The position numbers were made by a program, and so were the translations under genes. From assembly GCA_034406715.1 (NCBI GenBank), contig CP137879.1:558001-622000 (forward strand): 64,000 bases of DNA. The letters are read 5' to 3'. The notes under the pieces were generated by a model. The model did no database searches. It was not told the origin of the DNA and saw only the letters and a program-made list of their open reading frames with translations. Shown piece after piece: positions 9,680 to 21,651 of this stretch; positions within the stretch are counted from its first letter, which is position 1; each line of letters starts with the position of its first letter. The DNA is from Rhodotorula mucilaginosa (Eukaryota; Basidiomycota; Microbotryomycetes; Sporidiobolales; Sporidiobolaceae).

Positions 9680-11490
9680 TCACGCAAAGTAGAAGTGGTC
9701 GTTCTTCTTCTTGGACTGGACCTCGAGGATGCCGGACAGGTAGTGCTCGTGGTTGATCTCGGTGAAGCCTTCCCGCAGCGCAATCATACCCGCCTCGACA
9801 CAGACCGCCTGCCATTCCAATGAACACCCCAGTTCGTTCACAGAAAATCTCAGCGCCGAGCACTGAAAACTCCATTTCCGAAAAAACAAAACAAAAAAAC
9901 GCACCTTGAGCTGCGCGCCGTTGAACTCGTCCGTACTCCGCGCCAGTTCCTCAAAATTGACCTTCTTGCTGACCCTCATCTTGCGCGAGTGGATCTCCAT
10001 GATCTTGGCGCGCGCGTCCTCGTTCGGCAGCGGGAACTCGATCTTGCGGTCGAGACGACCTGACCGGAGCAAGGCCGGGTCGAGGACGTCGATTCGGTTG
10101 GTCGCGGCGATGACCTGCACAGGCGCTCGTCTCCGTGAGTTCTTGTGCCCTCGATCTGAAAAAGCGTGGGAGAATGGGGTTCTCACCTTGATCCGGTCGT
10201 CGGATCCGAAACCGTCGAGCTGGTTCAGCAGCTCGAGCATAGTCCGCTGCACTTCACGGTCACCCGACTTGTCACTGTCGAACCGCTTGGTGCCGATCGC
10301 GTCGAGCTCATCGATAAAGATGATGGCGGCCTTGTGCGTCTTGGCGAGTTCAAAAGCATCCCGGACGAGCTTGGCGCCGTCACCGATGAACATCTACCAT
10401 CGCGGAGGGTACATATGGACCAAGTCAGCCTCGACTCGCAAGAGTAACAGAGCGGGCGCGTCACCGACGCACCTGGACCAATGACGGTGCGGCGAGTTTG
10501 AGGTAGCATGCGTCGGTCTGAGCCGCACATGCACGTGCCAGCAGAGTCTTTCCGGTTCCTGTGAGCGGGAGGATGGGATGTCTCTAGTCAGCCCACTGTG
10601 CGCGCACAGAAGAGGACAGGCGTATCCCGATGCGAGGCTCACCGGGGGGACCGTACATCAAGCAGCCCTTGGGTGCTTTGATGCCGAGGGTCTTGAAGCG
10701 TTCGGCCTGCTGCATGGGCATGACGATGGCCTCTACGAGCTCCTCGATCTGCTTGTCGAGGCCGCCAATGTCGTTGTACGACTCTGTCGGCTTCTCGTCG
10801 ACCTCCATCGCCTTGACGCGCGAGTCGTACTCGGCGGGGAGGGTATCGAGGACGAGGTACGAGTCCTTGTTGACGCCGATGAGGTCTTTTGGTCGGAGGG
10901 TGGCCGGGTCGACGAGTCCGACGAGCGGGAGGAAGATGGTTTGCCGCGTCGAGGTCTTGATGACGGCGCACTTGCCCTTGCGCTGCGCGTCGAGGTCGAC
11001 GTTGGCGCCCTCGCCGGCCTCGTCCTCGTCCGGGTCAATGTCCAGGATCTATGTGATAGTCGGGTCAGTGTTCGCTTCCGAGAGCCAGAGCCAGAGCCGA
11101 GAGAAGAGAAGGACGGGAACGGACCTCGACGACGTTGCCGACAAGGTAGGGCAGCATCTTGTTGTTCTTGATCTTGTCCGTGTTGTCCTTGATCTGCTCT
11201 CGCATCTTGCTCCGCTCGTGGTTGAGGCGCATCGTCTCGCTCCGCATCACCTTGAGGTCATTGTCGATCAGCCGCGTCCGCGCCATAATGTCCTCTGCGG
11301 TCGCGTTCAGGATCTCGTCCGGCAAGGGGGCCTCTTCGGGCTCTTTCGGTGCCTCGTCTGCTGCTGCTGGCTTGGTCGAGTCGGACATGGTGGCATCGGT
11401 CGTCGCAGACGTCTGAGGATCCGGCTTGGGCGGCGTCGGCTGGCGATCCGGGTTGTTGTTGTCGCTGGGAGGAGGCGGCTGCGAGTCCAT
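9680..11490 (-). CDS. RPT5: 26S proteasome regulatory ATPase Rpt5
   Basis: One of six AAA+ ATPases in the base of the 19S regulatory particle, which unfold substrates and open the 20S gate. Exons (gene order) are 11490-11125, 11048-10643, 10558-10473, 10393-10187, 10114-9905 and 9808-9680; they sum to 1,404 nt, giving 467 residues. After a Pro/Asp/Ser-rich N-terminus come a coiled-coil region ([20 protein letters not shown]), an OB domain, then Walker A ([13 protein letters not shown]), Walker B ([13 protein letters not shown]), sensor 1 ([16 protein letters not shown]) and the RPGR-like arginine-finger region ([13 protein letters not shown]). Rpt5 rather than another Rpt is indicated by the N-terminal context and the ending [11 protein letters not shown]. 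The last three residues are YFA, whereas the usual HbYX motif has Tyr in the penultimate place. It is divergent from ATP18. Confidence 0.96.
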
Positions 11491-11893
11491 TTTCGAGCTA
11501 CTTAAACGGCTTTCAGGCAAGCACGAGTGCGAGCGAGTGTAGCGTCAAGTGCGAGTCGAGAGACCGCGTCAGCCAGGTTGGAAATTGCCCAATACAAATG
11601 CTTTGGTAATGAGAATTCAGTTTGTAATCCGAGATTCAGCCGCCAACTCGCGAGGGAAGGCGGCGTGCTGTGAATCCGGCCAACCCACCCGTTCAACCCA
11701 AGCAGTGCGTACAGAGACCCTGCCAGACTCCGGTACTATTACCCGAGCCCCCTGAACTGACCCGCGTACGCTCCTGCAGCTACTTTACCAGTACGCCGAC
11801 CTCGTCCGCGTCCTTTCAGCCGCCCCCTCGCTCTTCTACTCGGGGAGGCCGCTGCGAGTGTACTGACTATACATATCGTCTACAGTGTTTGGC
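11491..11893. promoter_or_regulatory. Divergent promoter region, RPT5 and ATP18
   Basis: 403 bp lie between the two start codons. No gene is seen here. An untranslated first exon of ATP18 may lie here, since an acceptor-like CTACAG precedes its first coding block. Confidence 0.4.
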
Positions 11894-12271
11894 ATGCGCG
11901 CTTGGCCGACTCCTTTCCTCCGCCCCATGTGCGTCGTCGCGGCTCGCTCGCTGTCCTCATCTTGCCGCGCTCCCCGAGCCGGCAAAGAGGTCCTGCTCTC
12001 AGCTGTCCCTGCACCATACTGACTGAATCTCTCTACTTGCAGGTGGCCCTTCATGGTCGGTGGCGCTATGACCTTCTACTTGGTCGCCAAGGCCCAGGCC
12101 GGCATGATCGCCGGTGCGTTTTCCCACTCCGCCGTCCTCCCTTGCCATTCTCCCTTGCCGTTCTCCCTCGCTCCGAAACGTTTCTGTACTGACAAGCACT
12201 ATACTATAACAGTCGAGCCTTACAAATCCGACCCTAAGAACCCTCACCGCGTTCCCGTCGCCGCCCACTAA
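11894..12271 (+). CDS. ATP18: ATP synthase subunit J (Atp18, i/j subunit)
   Basis: Small single-span subunit of the mitochondrial F1Fo ATP synthase membrane domain. Exons 11894-11928, 12043-12113 and 12213-12271 join to 165 nt, giving 54 residues. The protein opens MRAWPTPFLRPMWPFMVGGA, matching the family pattern (W/Y)PTPxxKPxWPF, then has one hydrophobic span (FMVGGAMTFYLVAKAQ) and ends EPYKSDPKNPHRVP, the family's DPRNP-like tail. Reading from the upstream acceptor at CTACAG could add FG before the first Met if an ATG is split by an intron, so the first two or three residues are uncertain. It is too short for ordinary open-frame scans because of the introns. Confidence 0.88.
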
Positions 12272-13171
12272 GCGTGGTAGCCGTCAAGTTGGCAGTCCGA
12301 GGAGGAACGGTAGAATCAAAGTCGCGGCGGCGTCCGACGGAGCCCCCGGTGCGGTGGTGCAAAAGGATACTTCTCATACACATAGCGAGCAGTCCGGCAG
12401 CGCTGTCCGAGCCCGAGTACCGCGAGGAAGAGAGACAAGGAGACCTCGCACGCACAGCAAGCTGCTCTCTGATCTCTCGCTGGCGGCGCATGTTCCGTGC
12501 GAATGTCCTTGCACGACGACAGTAAAGCTACAGAGGGGCAGACACGCACGCGCACACACACACGCACGCATGGAAGGGAGGGGTTGTTTCAGTGTTTGCC
12601 TGTAGTATCAATCTTTGCGAGTCTCTACCCACATAGGGGATCGAGACCGCTAAGCGCTTGACTCTAGTTAAAGTATATGAGGCAATCTCATCATGTGTGG
12701 GAGAGGGGTGTATGTGTGCGTGTGCGTGCGTGCGGGGGTGCGCGCCGTGGACAAAGAGAGCTTGATTCGAAGGCGAGTCTAGGCGAGGACTAGCCAGCGA
12801 GCGCGCTCCTCGGGCGGGTGACGCCAGCATGAAGGACGGCAGTGCGAGCGGTAGCTGTGAGTAGCAGGTGCAGTGTCGGGGCAGAGGTGCCTCGCTGTCA
12901 TGGGGATGGGAGGTCAGCTCGGGGCGCAAGGAGGCGAGGAGAGAGCGCACGGGGGCAAGGACGCACTGAGTGATCAAAAGTCGGGATTCCTTGGCAGCTG
13001 TTTAAGCTCCGCAGAACGGGGATCAAGCCATGGAATGTAACGAGACGGAGTGAAGGGAAGAGAGAAAGAGAGAGAGAGAGACGAGATGAGCGCGCGCGCA
13101 GCTTCGTCGCCTCGGCTCGCCTCGACCGCCTCGCCTCGCCTCCTGTCCGCACCTCTCTCCCCGTCGTCACA
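12272..13171. other. Intergenic region ATP18 to importin-alpha
   Basis: 900 bp without a supported gene. It contains CA/CG-rich microsatellite tracts (around 12545-12570 and 12705-12735 on opposite strands, roughly complementary and so able to pair) and a GA-rich tract at 13055-13080 just before the importin-alpha start. Confidence 0.5.
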
Positions 13172-15395
13172 ATGGAACGCCAGGCAGCGTGAGTCACACA
13201 CCCGCATCAACCTCAATCACCACTGCCCCTGCCCCGACCACCGCCACCCAGCGAGAGGGACGAGGGGGCGGGCCGAGGCTGGGCCTCTCACTCAACCCTC
13301 AGGGTCGCAAGCTGACACTCGACGCTCGCCTACGCAGTAACCGCCGCGAACAGTACAAGAACAAGGGCATCTTTGGCAAGGAGGGTCAGTCCCCCCAGTC
13401 CCTCTCTCTCCCCTCTCCAGGTGCTGCCACTCGTCGGGGGCAGCCACCGACTTTTGTCATCGCCCGCTTGCTCTCTCTGGACACGCCCACTCTGGGGCGC
13501 TCTGGAGCGAGCGATGACTTACTAATCTTCTATCTAAACCCCCGCCTACAGAGCTCCGTCGGAGGCGAGAGGAGGCGCAGGTCGAGATCCGCAAGCAGAA
13601 GCGTGAAGAGACGATCGCCAAGCGTCGTAACCTCAACGCGCCCTCGGGCGACGCCGACTCGGACGAAGAGTCTGGCGCCGACTCGACCGTGAGTTGACCC
13701 CTCGACTGCGCTCTATGGTGTTATGACGACACTGACAAAGAGCGTCCCTTCCCCCCGAAAACAACAGTTCCTCGACCAGCTGCCGACCATGATCCAGGGC
13801 GTCTTCTCGGACCAACCCGATCAGCAACTCGACGCGACCGCCAAGTTCCGCAAGCTGCTCTCCAAGGAGCGCAACCCGCCGATCGAAAAGGTCATCGAGT
13901 GCGGCGTCGTCGCGCGCTTTGTCGAGTTCCTCCGCAGCAACCACTCGATGATCCAGTTCGAGGCCGCGTGGGCCCTCACCAACATTGCCTCGGGCACCTC
14001 GGAGCACACTCAGGTCGTCATCGAGTCGGGCGCCGTCCCCGTCTTTATCGAACTCTTGTCGTCGCCCGTGCTCGACGTCCGCGAGCAGGCCGTCTGGGCC
14101 CTCGGCAACATTGCCGGCGACTCGCCGAAATGCCGCGACTATGTCCTCGAACAAGGCGCCCTCCGACCCTTGCTCGCCCTCCTGAACGAACCGCACAAGA
14201 TGTCGATGCTCCGGAACGCGACCTGGACCCTGTCCAACTTTTGCCGCGGCAAGAACCCGCAACCGAACTGGGAACTCATCTCGCCCGCCCTGTCCGTCTT
14301 GACCAAGCTCATCTACTCGCTCGACGACGAGGTCCTGATCGACGCGTGCTGGGCCATCTCGTACCTCTCGGACGGTTCGAGCGACAAGATCCAGGCCGTG
14401 ATCGAGTCGGGCGTCGTCCGCCGCCTCGTCGACCTCCTCATGCACCACTCGACCGCCGTCCAGACTCCGGCCCTCCGCTCCGTCGGCAACATCGTCACCG
14501 GCGACGACCTCCAGACCCAGGTCGTCCTCGCCTCCGGGGCTCTCCCGGCGCTCCTCGCGCTCCTTTCGTCGCCCAAGGAAGGCATCCGCAAGGAAGCGTG
14601 CTGGACCGTCTCGAACATCACGGCCGGTTCCCCGGCCCAGATCCAAGCCGTCATCGACGCCAACATCATCCCGCCCCTGATCAACATCCTCCAGCACGCC
14701 GACTTCAAGACCAAGAAGGAGGCGTGCTGGGCCCTCTCGAACGCGACGAGCGGCGGACTCCAGGAACCGAACCAGATCCGGTACCTCGTCTCGCAAGGGT
14801 GCATCAAGCCGCTGTGCGACTTGCTCACCTCGACCGACAACAAGATCATCCAGGTCGCGCTCGACGGACTCGAGAACATCCTCAAGGTCGGAGAGGCCGA
14901 CAAGGAGATGAACGGCGGCGTGAACAAGTACGCCCTGTTTGTCGAAGAGGCCGGCGGCATGCTCGCGATCCACAACCTGCAGCACCACGAGAACCTCGGT
15001 GCGTCTCTCTCGTTCCGCTTTCCCGAGAAGATCGGATGAACCCTGACCAACCTTGCCTCTATCGCGCTCTGTCTGTCTAACACAGAGATCTACAAGAAGG
15101 TACGTGAATCCTGATCACTGCGAATAAGAGCCCAGGCGACTGACTCGAAAAGCCGAAATTGCCTGACCCTGCAGTCGTTCCACATCATGGACGCGTACTT
15201 CCCGGACGACGAGGAGGAGACGGGCGTCGCGGACGCTCCGGTCGACGCCTCGGGTGCCTTTGCCCTGTCGGACGTCCAGGCCCCGACCGGCGGTTTCCAA
15301 TTCGTGAGTGTCGATGACGAGGATAGCTAGCGCCTTCTTTTGGACCTGCGCTAACCACCTGATCTGGGCGATTCCTACAGGGCAACATGTCGTAA
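13172..15395 (+). CDS. SRP1: Importin subunit alpha (karyopherin alpha, Srp1)
   Basis: Nuclear import adaptor that binds classical nuclear localisation signals and hands cargo to importin beta. Exons 13172-13188, 13338-13384, 13552-13688, 13768-14998, 15086-15099, 15175-15303 and 15381-15395 sum to 1,590 nt, giving 529 residues, the usual size. Residues 1-55 form the importin-beta-binding domain ([20 protein letters not shown], then [10 protein letters not shown]). Ten armadillo repeats follow, with the classic Trp/Asn ladder: [79 protein letters not shown]. The C-terminus is an acidic, Gly-rich tail ending FQFGNMS. The first exon is 17 nt and the fifth is 14 nt; both are required for the frame. 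The ATG chosen starts MERQAANRRE. Confidence 0.96.
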
Positions 15396-16241
15396 GACGA
15401 CAACCGCTGCCGACACCTCGCTTTCTCCTTTTACATGGCGACGGGCGACTTTGCTCCGCCCTGCGCGCCTCGACTCGTTATCCTACTCCGGCTCTCTCAC
15501 TGGTCGTTCACTTAATCGCCAATTCCGGTCACCTCAGTACTTTTTCTTCGCCACGCACCTGTTTCGGCGACCACCCCTTGTAAGAACAGCACACACCTTC
15601 TGCCTTCCCTCGGTCTCGCCTCGCCTCTTCCGCCTGTCCCCGAGTCCGCTTTGTTATGCGCATCCCTTTCCCCTCACCGCCCCTCTCCCTCGCATGGTTT
15701 CCCCGCCTGTTGTCGTTGCACGCAGCCTCCCCGGTTATATAGGACTAAAGGTTCACACAGATAAACATGACCGCCACCACCTTCCTGCTTTCCTTCGCCC
15801 CCTCCCTTTTTTCCTATACCCCTCGGTTCTTTTTCCCCCCCCCCCCCCCCCTCGCACTCCCCCCCTTCATATGCATGTTCTCCCCCTCGTCATCTTTCCC
15901 CCCTACACACACCCCCATCTGCGGAACCGAGACCCCAAAGGAGTCTCTCCGTTCTAGTCGGCCGCAGTCGCAGCTTCCTCTAGATACTGCTGCCCCCTTC
16001 CGCTCCGCGCCTTGCCACGCGCGCGAGCGAGCAATCTCACGAGTCTGTCACACTTTATCGCATTGATTCCGTGAGAGCGAGAAGATGTGGCTGCCGGTCT
16101 TTGAAGATCGCGGGCCCCACCTCGAGTTTTTTTTTTGGCCGGCAAACGATCGCCCATCGTGGGACTTTCGAGGACACCGGCCGACGACGCTGCTGGTCGG
16201 ACGAGCTTGAGTGTAACGTTGCTGCCACGGGAGCAGAGCGC
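15396..16241. other. Intergenic region importin-alpha to PKA
   Basis: 846 bp with no supported gene. It holds pyrimidine-rich tracts, a run of 17 C residues at about 15835-15851, and a TATATAGG sequence near 15733 that could serve as a TATA-like element. It probably contains the 3' end of SRP1 and the promoter of the kinase. Confidence 0.5.
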
Positions 16242-18391
16242 ATGTACCGCCCGCCAGGCCATTACGACCCACACGATCTTGGCGCCGTCGCCGCTCACCG
16301 TCGTCCAGCCGCCGCTCAGTTCTCCGATCCCTTCCCGCGTTCGTCAGAGCTGCCCGAACACCCGCCAGGCTCACCGACCAGGCAGACCGGATACTGGGTG
16401 AGTCCAGCAACTCGATGGTACCTCCTGCTAGCCGAGGGACCTGTCAGGGCGGAAGATGGAGGCGCTTCCGTCTATTCGGAGCCCTCTTGCCGCCGGCCGG
16501 ACCAAGTGCCTGACTGATGACATTCCTCTATTCCTTGTGAACAGTACATGGGCTCCGGCCAGTCGCCTGCTGTACCCATCGCGGCACCGGAAAGTCCCTG
16601 CCTGCCGACGCCAGCGTTGACCGCCTCGTCCGGGTCGCTGTCGTCGTCTTCGCACGGCACCGTCTCATCGTTGCCGTCATCCTTCAACCAGTTGTCACCG
16701 CCGACGTCTATATCGTCCCTCTGCGAAGCTTATGGTTCTCCTACCGGGGCTCTCCTCGCCTTGAACGTGCTCCCGATAAGCGGCGCGGCAGGACCCAGTG
16801 CCATGACCCAAGCGCCTCTCGCCTCAGCCGAGAGCGAGATTCAGCCCTTCACTCTCGACGAGGACGTCAAGGGGAAAAGCAGATCGCCCGCCAACAAAGA
16901 GCCCTCGGAGCCAGAAGCAGAACGCGGGCCACTCAGAAAGCCAACGTCGCCACCTGCCGACGTCTTGCGCCGCGGCGAGGATCTCGGACTCTCGCTCGGA
17001 GACTTTGACATGCTGGACACGCTCGGGTGAGTTCCTCCGGACTCTGCGTATCTGATCCACACATCGGCTGATCGTTTTGCCGCCACCTACGGCGCTTATT
17101 CTTTGCTAGCACCGGCACTTTCGGCCGAGTCATCTTGGTTCGCCTTCGCGTGTCGCCGAGTCGCCCTCACCAACCACAGCCGCTCTACTTTGCGCTCAAG
17201 GTCCTCGAGAAGAGTACGGTCGTCCGGCTCCGGCAGGTCGAGCATGTCAATTCGGAGCGGAGCACCCTCGCGCACGTGCACCACCCGTTCGTCGTCAACC
17301 TGTGCGTGCTTTCGGGCCTTTGCGCAGCACCTTACCTGGCCTTGTCGACTGACCTTTCCTTCCGAGACAGCTTCTGTACTTTTCAGGACGAGGCGAACCT
17401 GTACATGCTCCTCGAGTTTGTCCAGGGCGGCGAGCTGTTCTCGCATCTCCGCCGAGCCGGTCGCTTCTCCGCCGACGTTGCTCGCTTCTACGTCGCGAAC
17501 CTCGTCCTCGTCCTCGACCATCTGCACCAGCAGGATATCATTTACCGCGACCTGAAACCGGAGAACCTTCTCATCGGCGCAGACGGTCACATCAAGGTCA
17601 CCGATTTCGGCTTTGTAAGTCGTGGCGCTATGATCTGCAAGCGCGATAACAGGGGCTGACTCGCGGTGACGATGCCCGGCAGGCCAAATACGTGCAAAAT
17701 CGGACCTTCACGCTTTGCGGCACGCCCGAATACCTCGCTCCCGAAATCATCACGGCGACCGGTCACGGCGCCGCCGCCGACTGGTGGGCTCTCGGCGTCC
17801 TCTTGTTCGAGTTGCTTGCGGGCTACCCTCCCTTCTTTGCCGACAACCCGCTCGAGATCTACGAAAAGATCCTCCGCGGCAAGTTTGCCGTCCCCGGTCA
17901 CATTGACCCGGTTGCCAAGAACCTGATCCGGCGACTCTTGACGGCCGACTTGACGCAACGCCTCGGCAACTTGCGCAACGGCGCCCGCGATGTCATGAGT
18001 CACCCGTGGTTCGAAGGCGTCGACTGGGCCGCCGTCGAACGCAAAGAGATTCGGGTGCGTCTTCCCTGGCCGGCCAGTTCTGGCTACTTGCTCAGTCTGC
18101 TCTGCGGTTCCGTGTGAACTGACTCTGCGCGGACTGGTGTACAGGCTCCCATCATCCCCGTGACTAACATGCCGGGCGACACGAGCAATTTTGAACGGTT
18201 CCCCGCCTGCAGCCTCGAATCCATGCCGGGCGTCTTGCGCGCCGTGACGCAGCGCCATTACGGATACCAGCCCGAGCGCGCTTCCGATCCTTGTAAGTGC
18301 TGTGGCTCTCGCATCTGGTGTCTGCGAGGTTGCGAACTCAGACATGAACGGCCCCTACTTTGCAGACGGCTATCTCTTCCCCAGCTTTTAA
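16242..18391 (+). CDS. cAMP-dependent protein kinase catalytic subunit
   Basis: AGC-family Ser/Thr kinase released from its regulatory subunit by cAMP; in fungi it controls growth, nutrient sensing and morphogenesis. Exons 16242-16397, 16545-17026, 17110-17301, 17371-17614, 17683-18054, 18145-18292 and 18366-18391 sum to 1,620 nt (539 residues). A Ser/Pro-rich N-terminal extension of about 205 residues precedes the kinase. Motifs: glycine loop GTGTFGRV, catalytic lysine ALKVLEK, catalytic loop YRDLKPEN, DFG, and activation loop RTFTLCGTPEYLAPE with the phosphorylatable Thr. The C-tail ends YGYLFPSF, a PKA-type FxxF hydrophobic motif that terminates the protein. A roughly 12-residue Pro/Arg/Gln insert lies between strands beta2 and beta3 (VSPSRPHQPQPLY). 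I did not assign a paralogue symbol. Confidence 0.93.
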
Positions 18392-18718
18392 GCCGAGTGT
18401 ATACCCTCGTTCTCCGCCGCGGCGCTCATACGCGATCTGCGATACCATCACCTGGCTCCAACCCTTCCTCCGCAACCATACCACATCGTTTCTTTCGCAC
18501 AACCTCGCAGCCCTTGTTCCACTTCGCATGATACCTACCTCTCGTTGTTTCTTGTTTCGTCGTCCTACCATACGCAAACCTTCTCTCTCTCTCTATCAAA
18601 AAGCTTGTAACACTCTCTCGAGTAATTCTTCCTCGTGATTCGTCGAGCTGGTCCGCGTCAAAGAAAGAAGAAAGAGAGTACTGCAGGGACAGAATGTCTA
18701 CCTCGCGCGCGCGTACGG

Positions 18719-20981
18719 TCATGCCCATGCGTGAGACATCAATCGCTGCGTCGCCAACAGACTCTGGTATTTGACGTCCGGGTCGGCATGGGTCATGAGC
18801 TGCATGACGCGAGCCTTTGCACCGAGGTCCTCGATAGCTCTGCGCGTGCGGGGAAGAGCCAAAAGGCGGTCAGCCATCAGATGCATATTCTCGCCCACTA
18901 GTGGCACTCAGAGAAGCGAGCGGCAAGTGGCCAAGACTTTGACGAAGGGACACGCACTTTTTGCCCGTCTCGTGGAACTTTACAAACTGCGCGACATCGT
19001 TTGCCGCGACCGCGAGCGTGAGCGGCTCCGTCGACGACATCAGCAGATGGACCAGGACCCTGATTTAAGGTTCGGGCGTCAGCGCCACGCTCTGCAAGGA
19101 GGAGAAAAGAACGCGAAGCAAGAAGAAACCGAAAGAAAAGAAATGACCCACTTGAGCTGCTCGCGGTCCTTGTCCGTGAGTTTGCTCGCGTTGTCGCGCC
19201 AGAAGTCGTCGTTCTTGTGCGTCGGGGACCACGTCAGGTGCCCGCTCGCGAGTTCCGACTTGTACTCGTCAAAGGTCCTGTTGGTTCGTTTCGTGTTCCC
19301 CAAGAGGAGAGGTTTTCGAAAGAAGAGCACGCGCAAAGATCAGTCAGATAGCCGGCGACGCAAGGATAGAGACTGTGAGGAGGCCAAGACGGGGGCGCGG
19401 CTACTAACGTCATGCCATCAAAGCTCGACTTGAGTTCGTCGGCCAAAAAATCGACATCCTCCTTGATCTCGTCGTCGCTAAACTTCCTCCCCTGCATCGA
19501 CTGCTGGATCCACGGCAGCACCTTGGCGACCAACATGGGCGCGAGGTTCTGCTTCGGCGCGCGGGTGACGAGGTTCCGGAAGGTCGAGACGACGACGCGA
19601 AGGATCTTTTCCTTGATCGCTTGCTTGGCGAGGTCGAGCAGGAGGGGGATCAGGTTGTACCGGCTATGGAATTGAAGCGGGGTTTATGCTCAGATCCGAA
19701 GTTGATCGCGTGAGACTGGGGGGAGACCGACTCACGTGTTGATCTCTTCGGCGATGGTTTGGTCAAAGGTGAGCAACCAGAAGCAGAACGCGAGCTGGTA
19801 CTGCATCTGCGGCGACGAGTACCCTCGCAGCAAGTTGACGAGGCTGCCGACCAACACATTTCAAACTCATCAGCCCGGGGTCGCACAGCGACAAGGAGGG
19901 ATTCATGACTCACCCCTCCACGACTTTGGGCTTCATTGCTGCTGCTCCTGCCGACTTTCCGTTCTCGGATTGCTGCCCTTCTTCTTGCTCCGCCTCCCAT
20001 GCGAGTTCCCGCGCCTTGGCGACTCGCAGCACCGACTCGAGCGCCTGAACGCCGACATCTTGCGCTTCAGGTTCGTTCGGTGATCCTGCATGGAGCGGCA
20101 AAGTTAGCACCAGTCTCAAGGAGCTCGAGCGTCGGGAGGAAGCAAGAGACTCACGGATCATGTTGGAGAGGATGTCGAGAACTTTTTCGACGACGTCGGT
20201 TGGTGGGGAACGGTCATAAGGGAGGATGGTCGAGATGATGGCGGCGCTCTTGAGTCGGACGAAATCGTCGGAAGATTCGAGGGTCCTTTCGGGGGGTTTC
20301 AGAGAGTCAGTTGTTGTGGTGTCGAACTGCTGGAGCGGGAGAAAAGTCTCTGCTTACTTGAGGAGGGGCGGGTAAGGAGAATCGGATTGAGAGAGGAGAA
20401 GGAGGATGCGCTCGTCGCGGTCTGCGGGATGGATGACGAGTAATCGCCCAGACAGAGTCAGCATCTGTCTGCAACTCGGTTCACGATCTCGCCTGGACTT
20501 CGTGAGAAAAGCATAGGTCTGGCTCGACGACGCACCTGCGATGAAGTCGCCGAGGAGGACGAGGATGGACTGGACCGTGTCTGTCCTTGACAGTTTCCCC
20601 AGTAGTCGGATATACAGTGCAGCGTACGTTTCTCCCTCCTAGATGGGTAGGTCATCTCAGTATCTCGTGGATCCGACGCGGTCAAAGACACGAGAAACGT
20701 ACGGCATCGAGGATGGACTCGGCCTTTTCGCGACTGGTGGATGCTACTCGCTGGACGAGTTTGACATCTTCCGGTTCGAGCAGTCCAGCCCTCTGGTAGC
20801 CCTGTTGACCGCGTCGCGGACGGGCGAGCGACGTGAGATGATGAGGAGCGATGACGACGGGGTCAGTCAAGGGCCCGGGTGGGGAGTCGCGAGATGAGTG
20901 AAGACTGACCTCCCACGGGATCGCTTTGGCTCTGATCTTGAGGCTCCTGTCGGACAGAAAGGCGTTGGCGACGAGCGACAT
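18719..20981 (-). CDS. VMA13: V-type proton ATPase subunit H (Vma13)
   Basis: Peripheral V1 subunit that activates ATP hydrolysis in assembled V-ATPase and silences free V1. Eleven exons (gene order) lie at about 20981-20910, 20801-20703, 20638-20536, 20421-20358, 20285-20155, 20085-19914, 19843-19736, 19663-19409, 19277-19152, 19059-18958 and 18839-18719; they sum to 1,353 nt and 450 residues, close to the yeast length of 478. It begins MSLVANAFLSDRSLKIRAK and IPWEGYQRAGLL, as fungal H subunits do. Near the C-terminus are TFDEYKSEL, LTWSPTHKNDDFWRDN (conserved in subunit H) and the ending AIEDLGAKARVMQLMTH plus DPDVKYQSLLATQRL. The fold expected is HEAT/armadillo repeats in N- and C-terminal lobes. 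Its 3' end is 328 bp from the convergent PKA gene. Confidence 0.94.
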
Positions 20982-21486
20982 GGCTGTCGACCGTCGGGGA
21001 GGCGATCGGGAGAACGGGCGGAGCAGAGGCGAGGTCCCGTTGCGCTGGGTCGGAGCGGTGGGCGGGGTGGTGTAGTAGAGTTTCTTCTGCGAGCGCGCGT
21101 CCAGCACTCGTCAACAAGGCGCGCGGCGGTCGAGAGGAGCGGGTGTGGGGCGACAGACTCGATTCAGAGGTTGGCCTCATGCTCTCCCTCGACACGCTCT
21201 ACACACACTGCGTGCGTGCTTGTTCTCCTTGGCAAATGCCCCAGCTACGCTCAAGTCTCCATCCCCCATCGCTTCGAAGCGAACCCCGGCTCGACCTCTT
21301 TCGCCTCTTCCACTTGCTCCTCCGCGCTTCGAGCAACTCGGGTTCGCCAAGCCCGGCTGAACGCCATGTGCGCCAAGGGTCGTCGCGTGCATGCAGCTCC
21401 ACCACAACCGCTTGATCGGTCGGCCGTCGCTTATCGGTGTGCCGCGTGGCGACCGCCAGGGGCCAAGTCCCTGACTCAGAGGTCCG

Positions 21487-21497
21487 CGGACAAGCCG
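21487..21497 (+). promoter_or_regulatory. FM promoter element (CGG-N5-CCG), FM1
   Basis: CGG ACAAG CCG, within TCCGCGGACAAGCCG, 154 bp before the proposed FM1 ATG. It is the same 15-16 bp sequence found upstream of the other family members. Confidence 0.75.
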
Positions 21498-21651
21498 GTA
21501 TGCTGAGAGGCTTTCGCCGTTCCACGGTTGCCTTTGCCTCGCTGCTTGTCACCTGCGCTTTCCCCTCCTGCCTGCCAGCAAGCAAAGTCTTCTACTCGGC
21601 ACGACCAGTGGCGTCACCCTTGTGTCTGCTGCAGCATGGCGTCTTCCCGCT

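Noticed and set aside
12540-12740. CA/CG-rich tracts as a CRISPR-like or regulatory repeat array
   Set aside because: Simple dinucleotide microsatellites without spacer structure.
13633-14988. 451-codon minus-strand frame opposite importin-alpha
   Set aside because: Asp/Leu/Arg-rich shadow of the armadillo repeats; no independent signals.
15733-16066. Protein gene in the pyrimidine-rich region before PKA (frames of 99-168 codons)
   Set aside because: The frames are Pro/Ser/Leu-rich translations of CT tracts with no homology.
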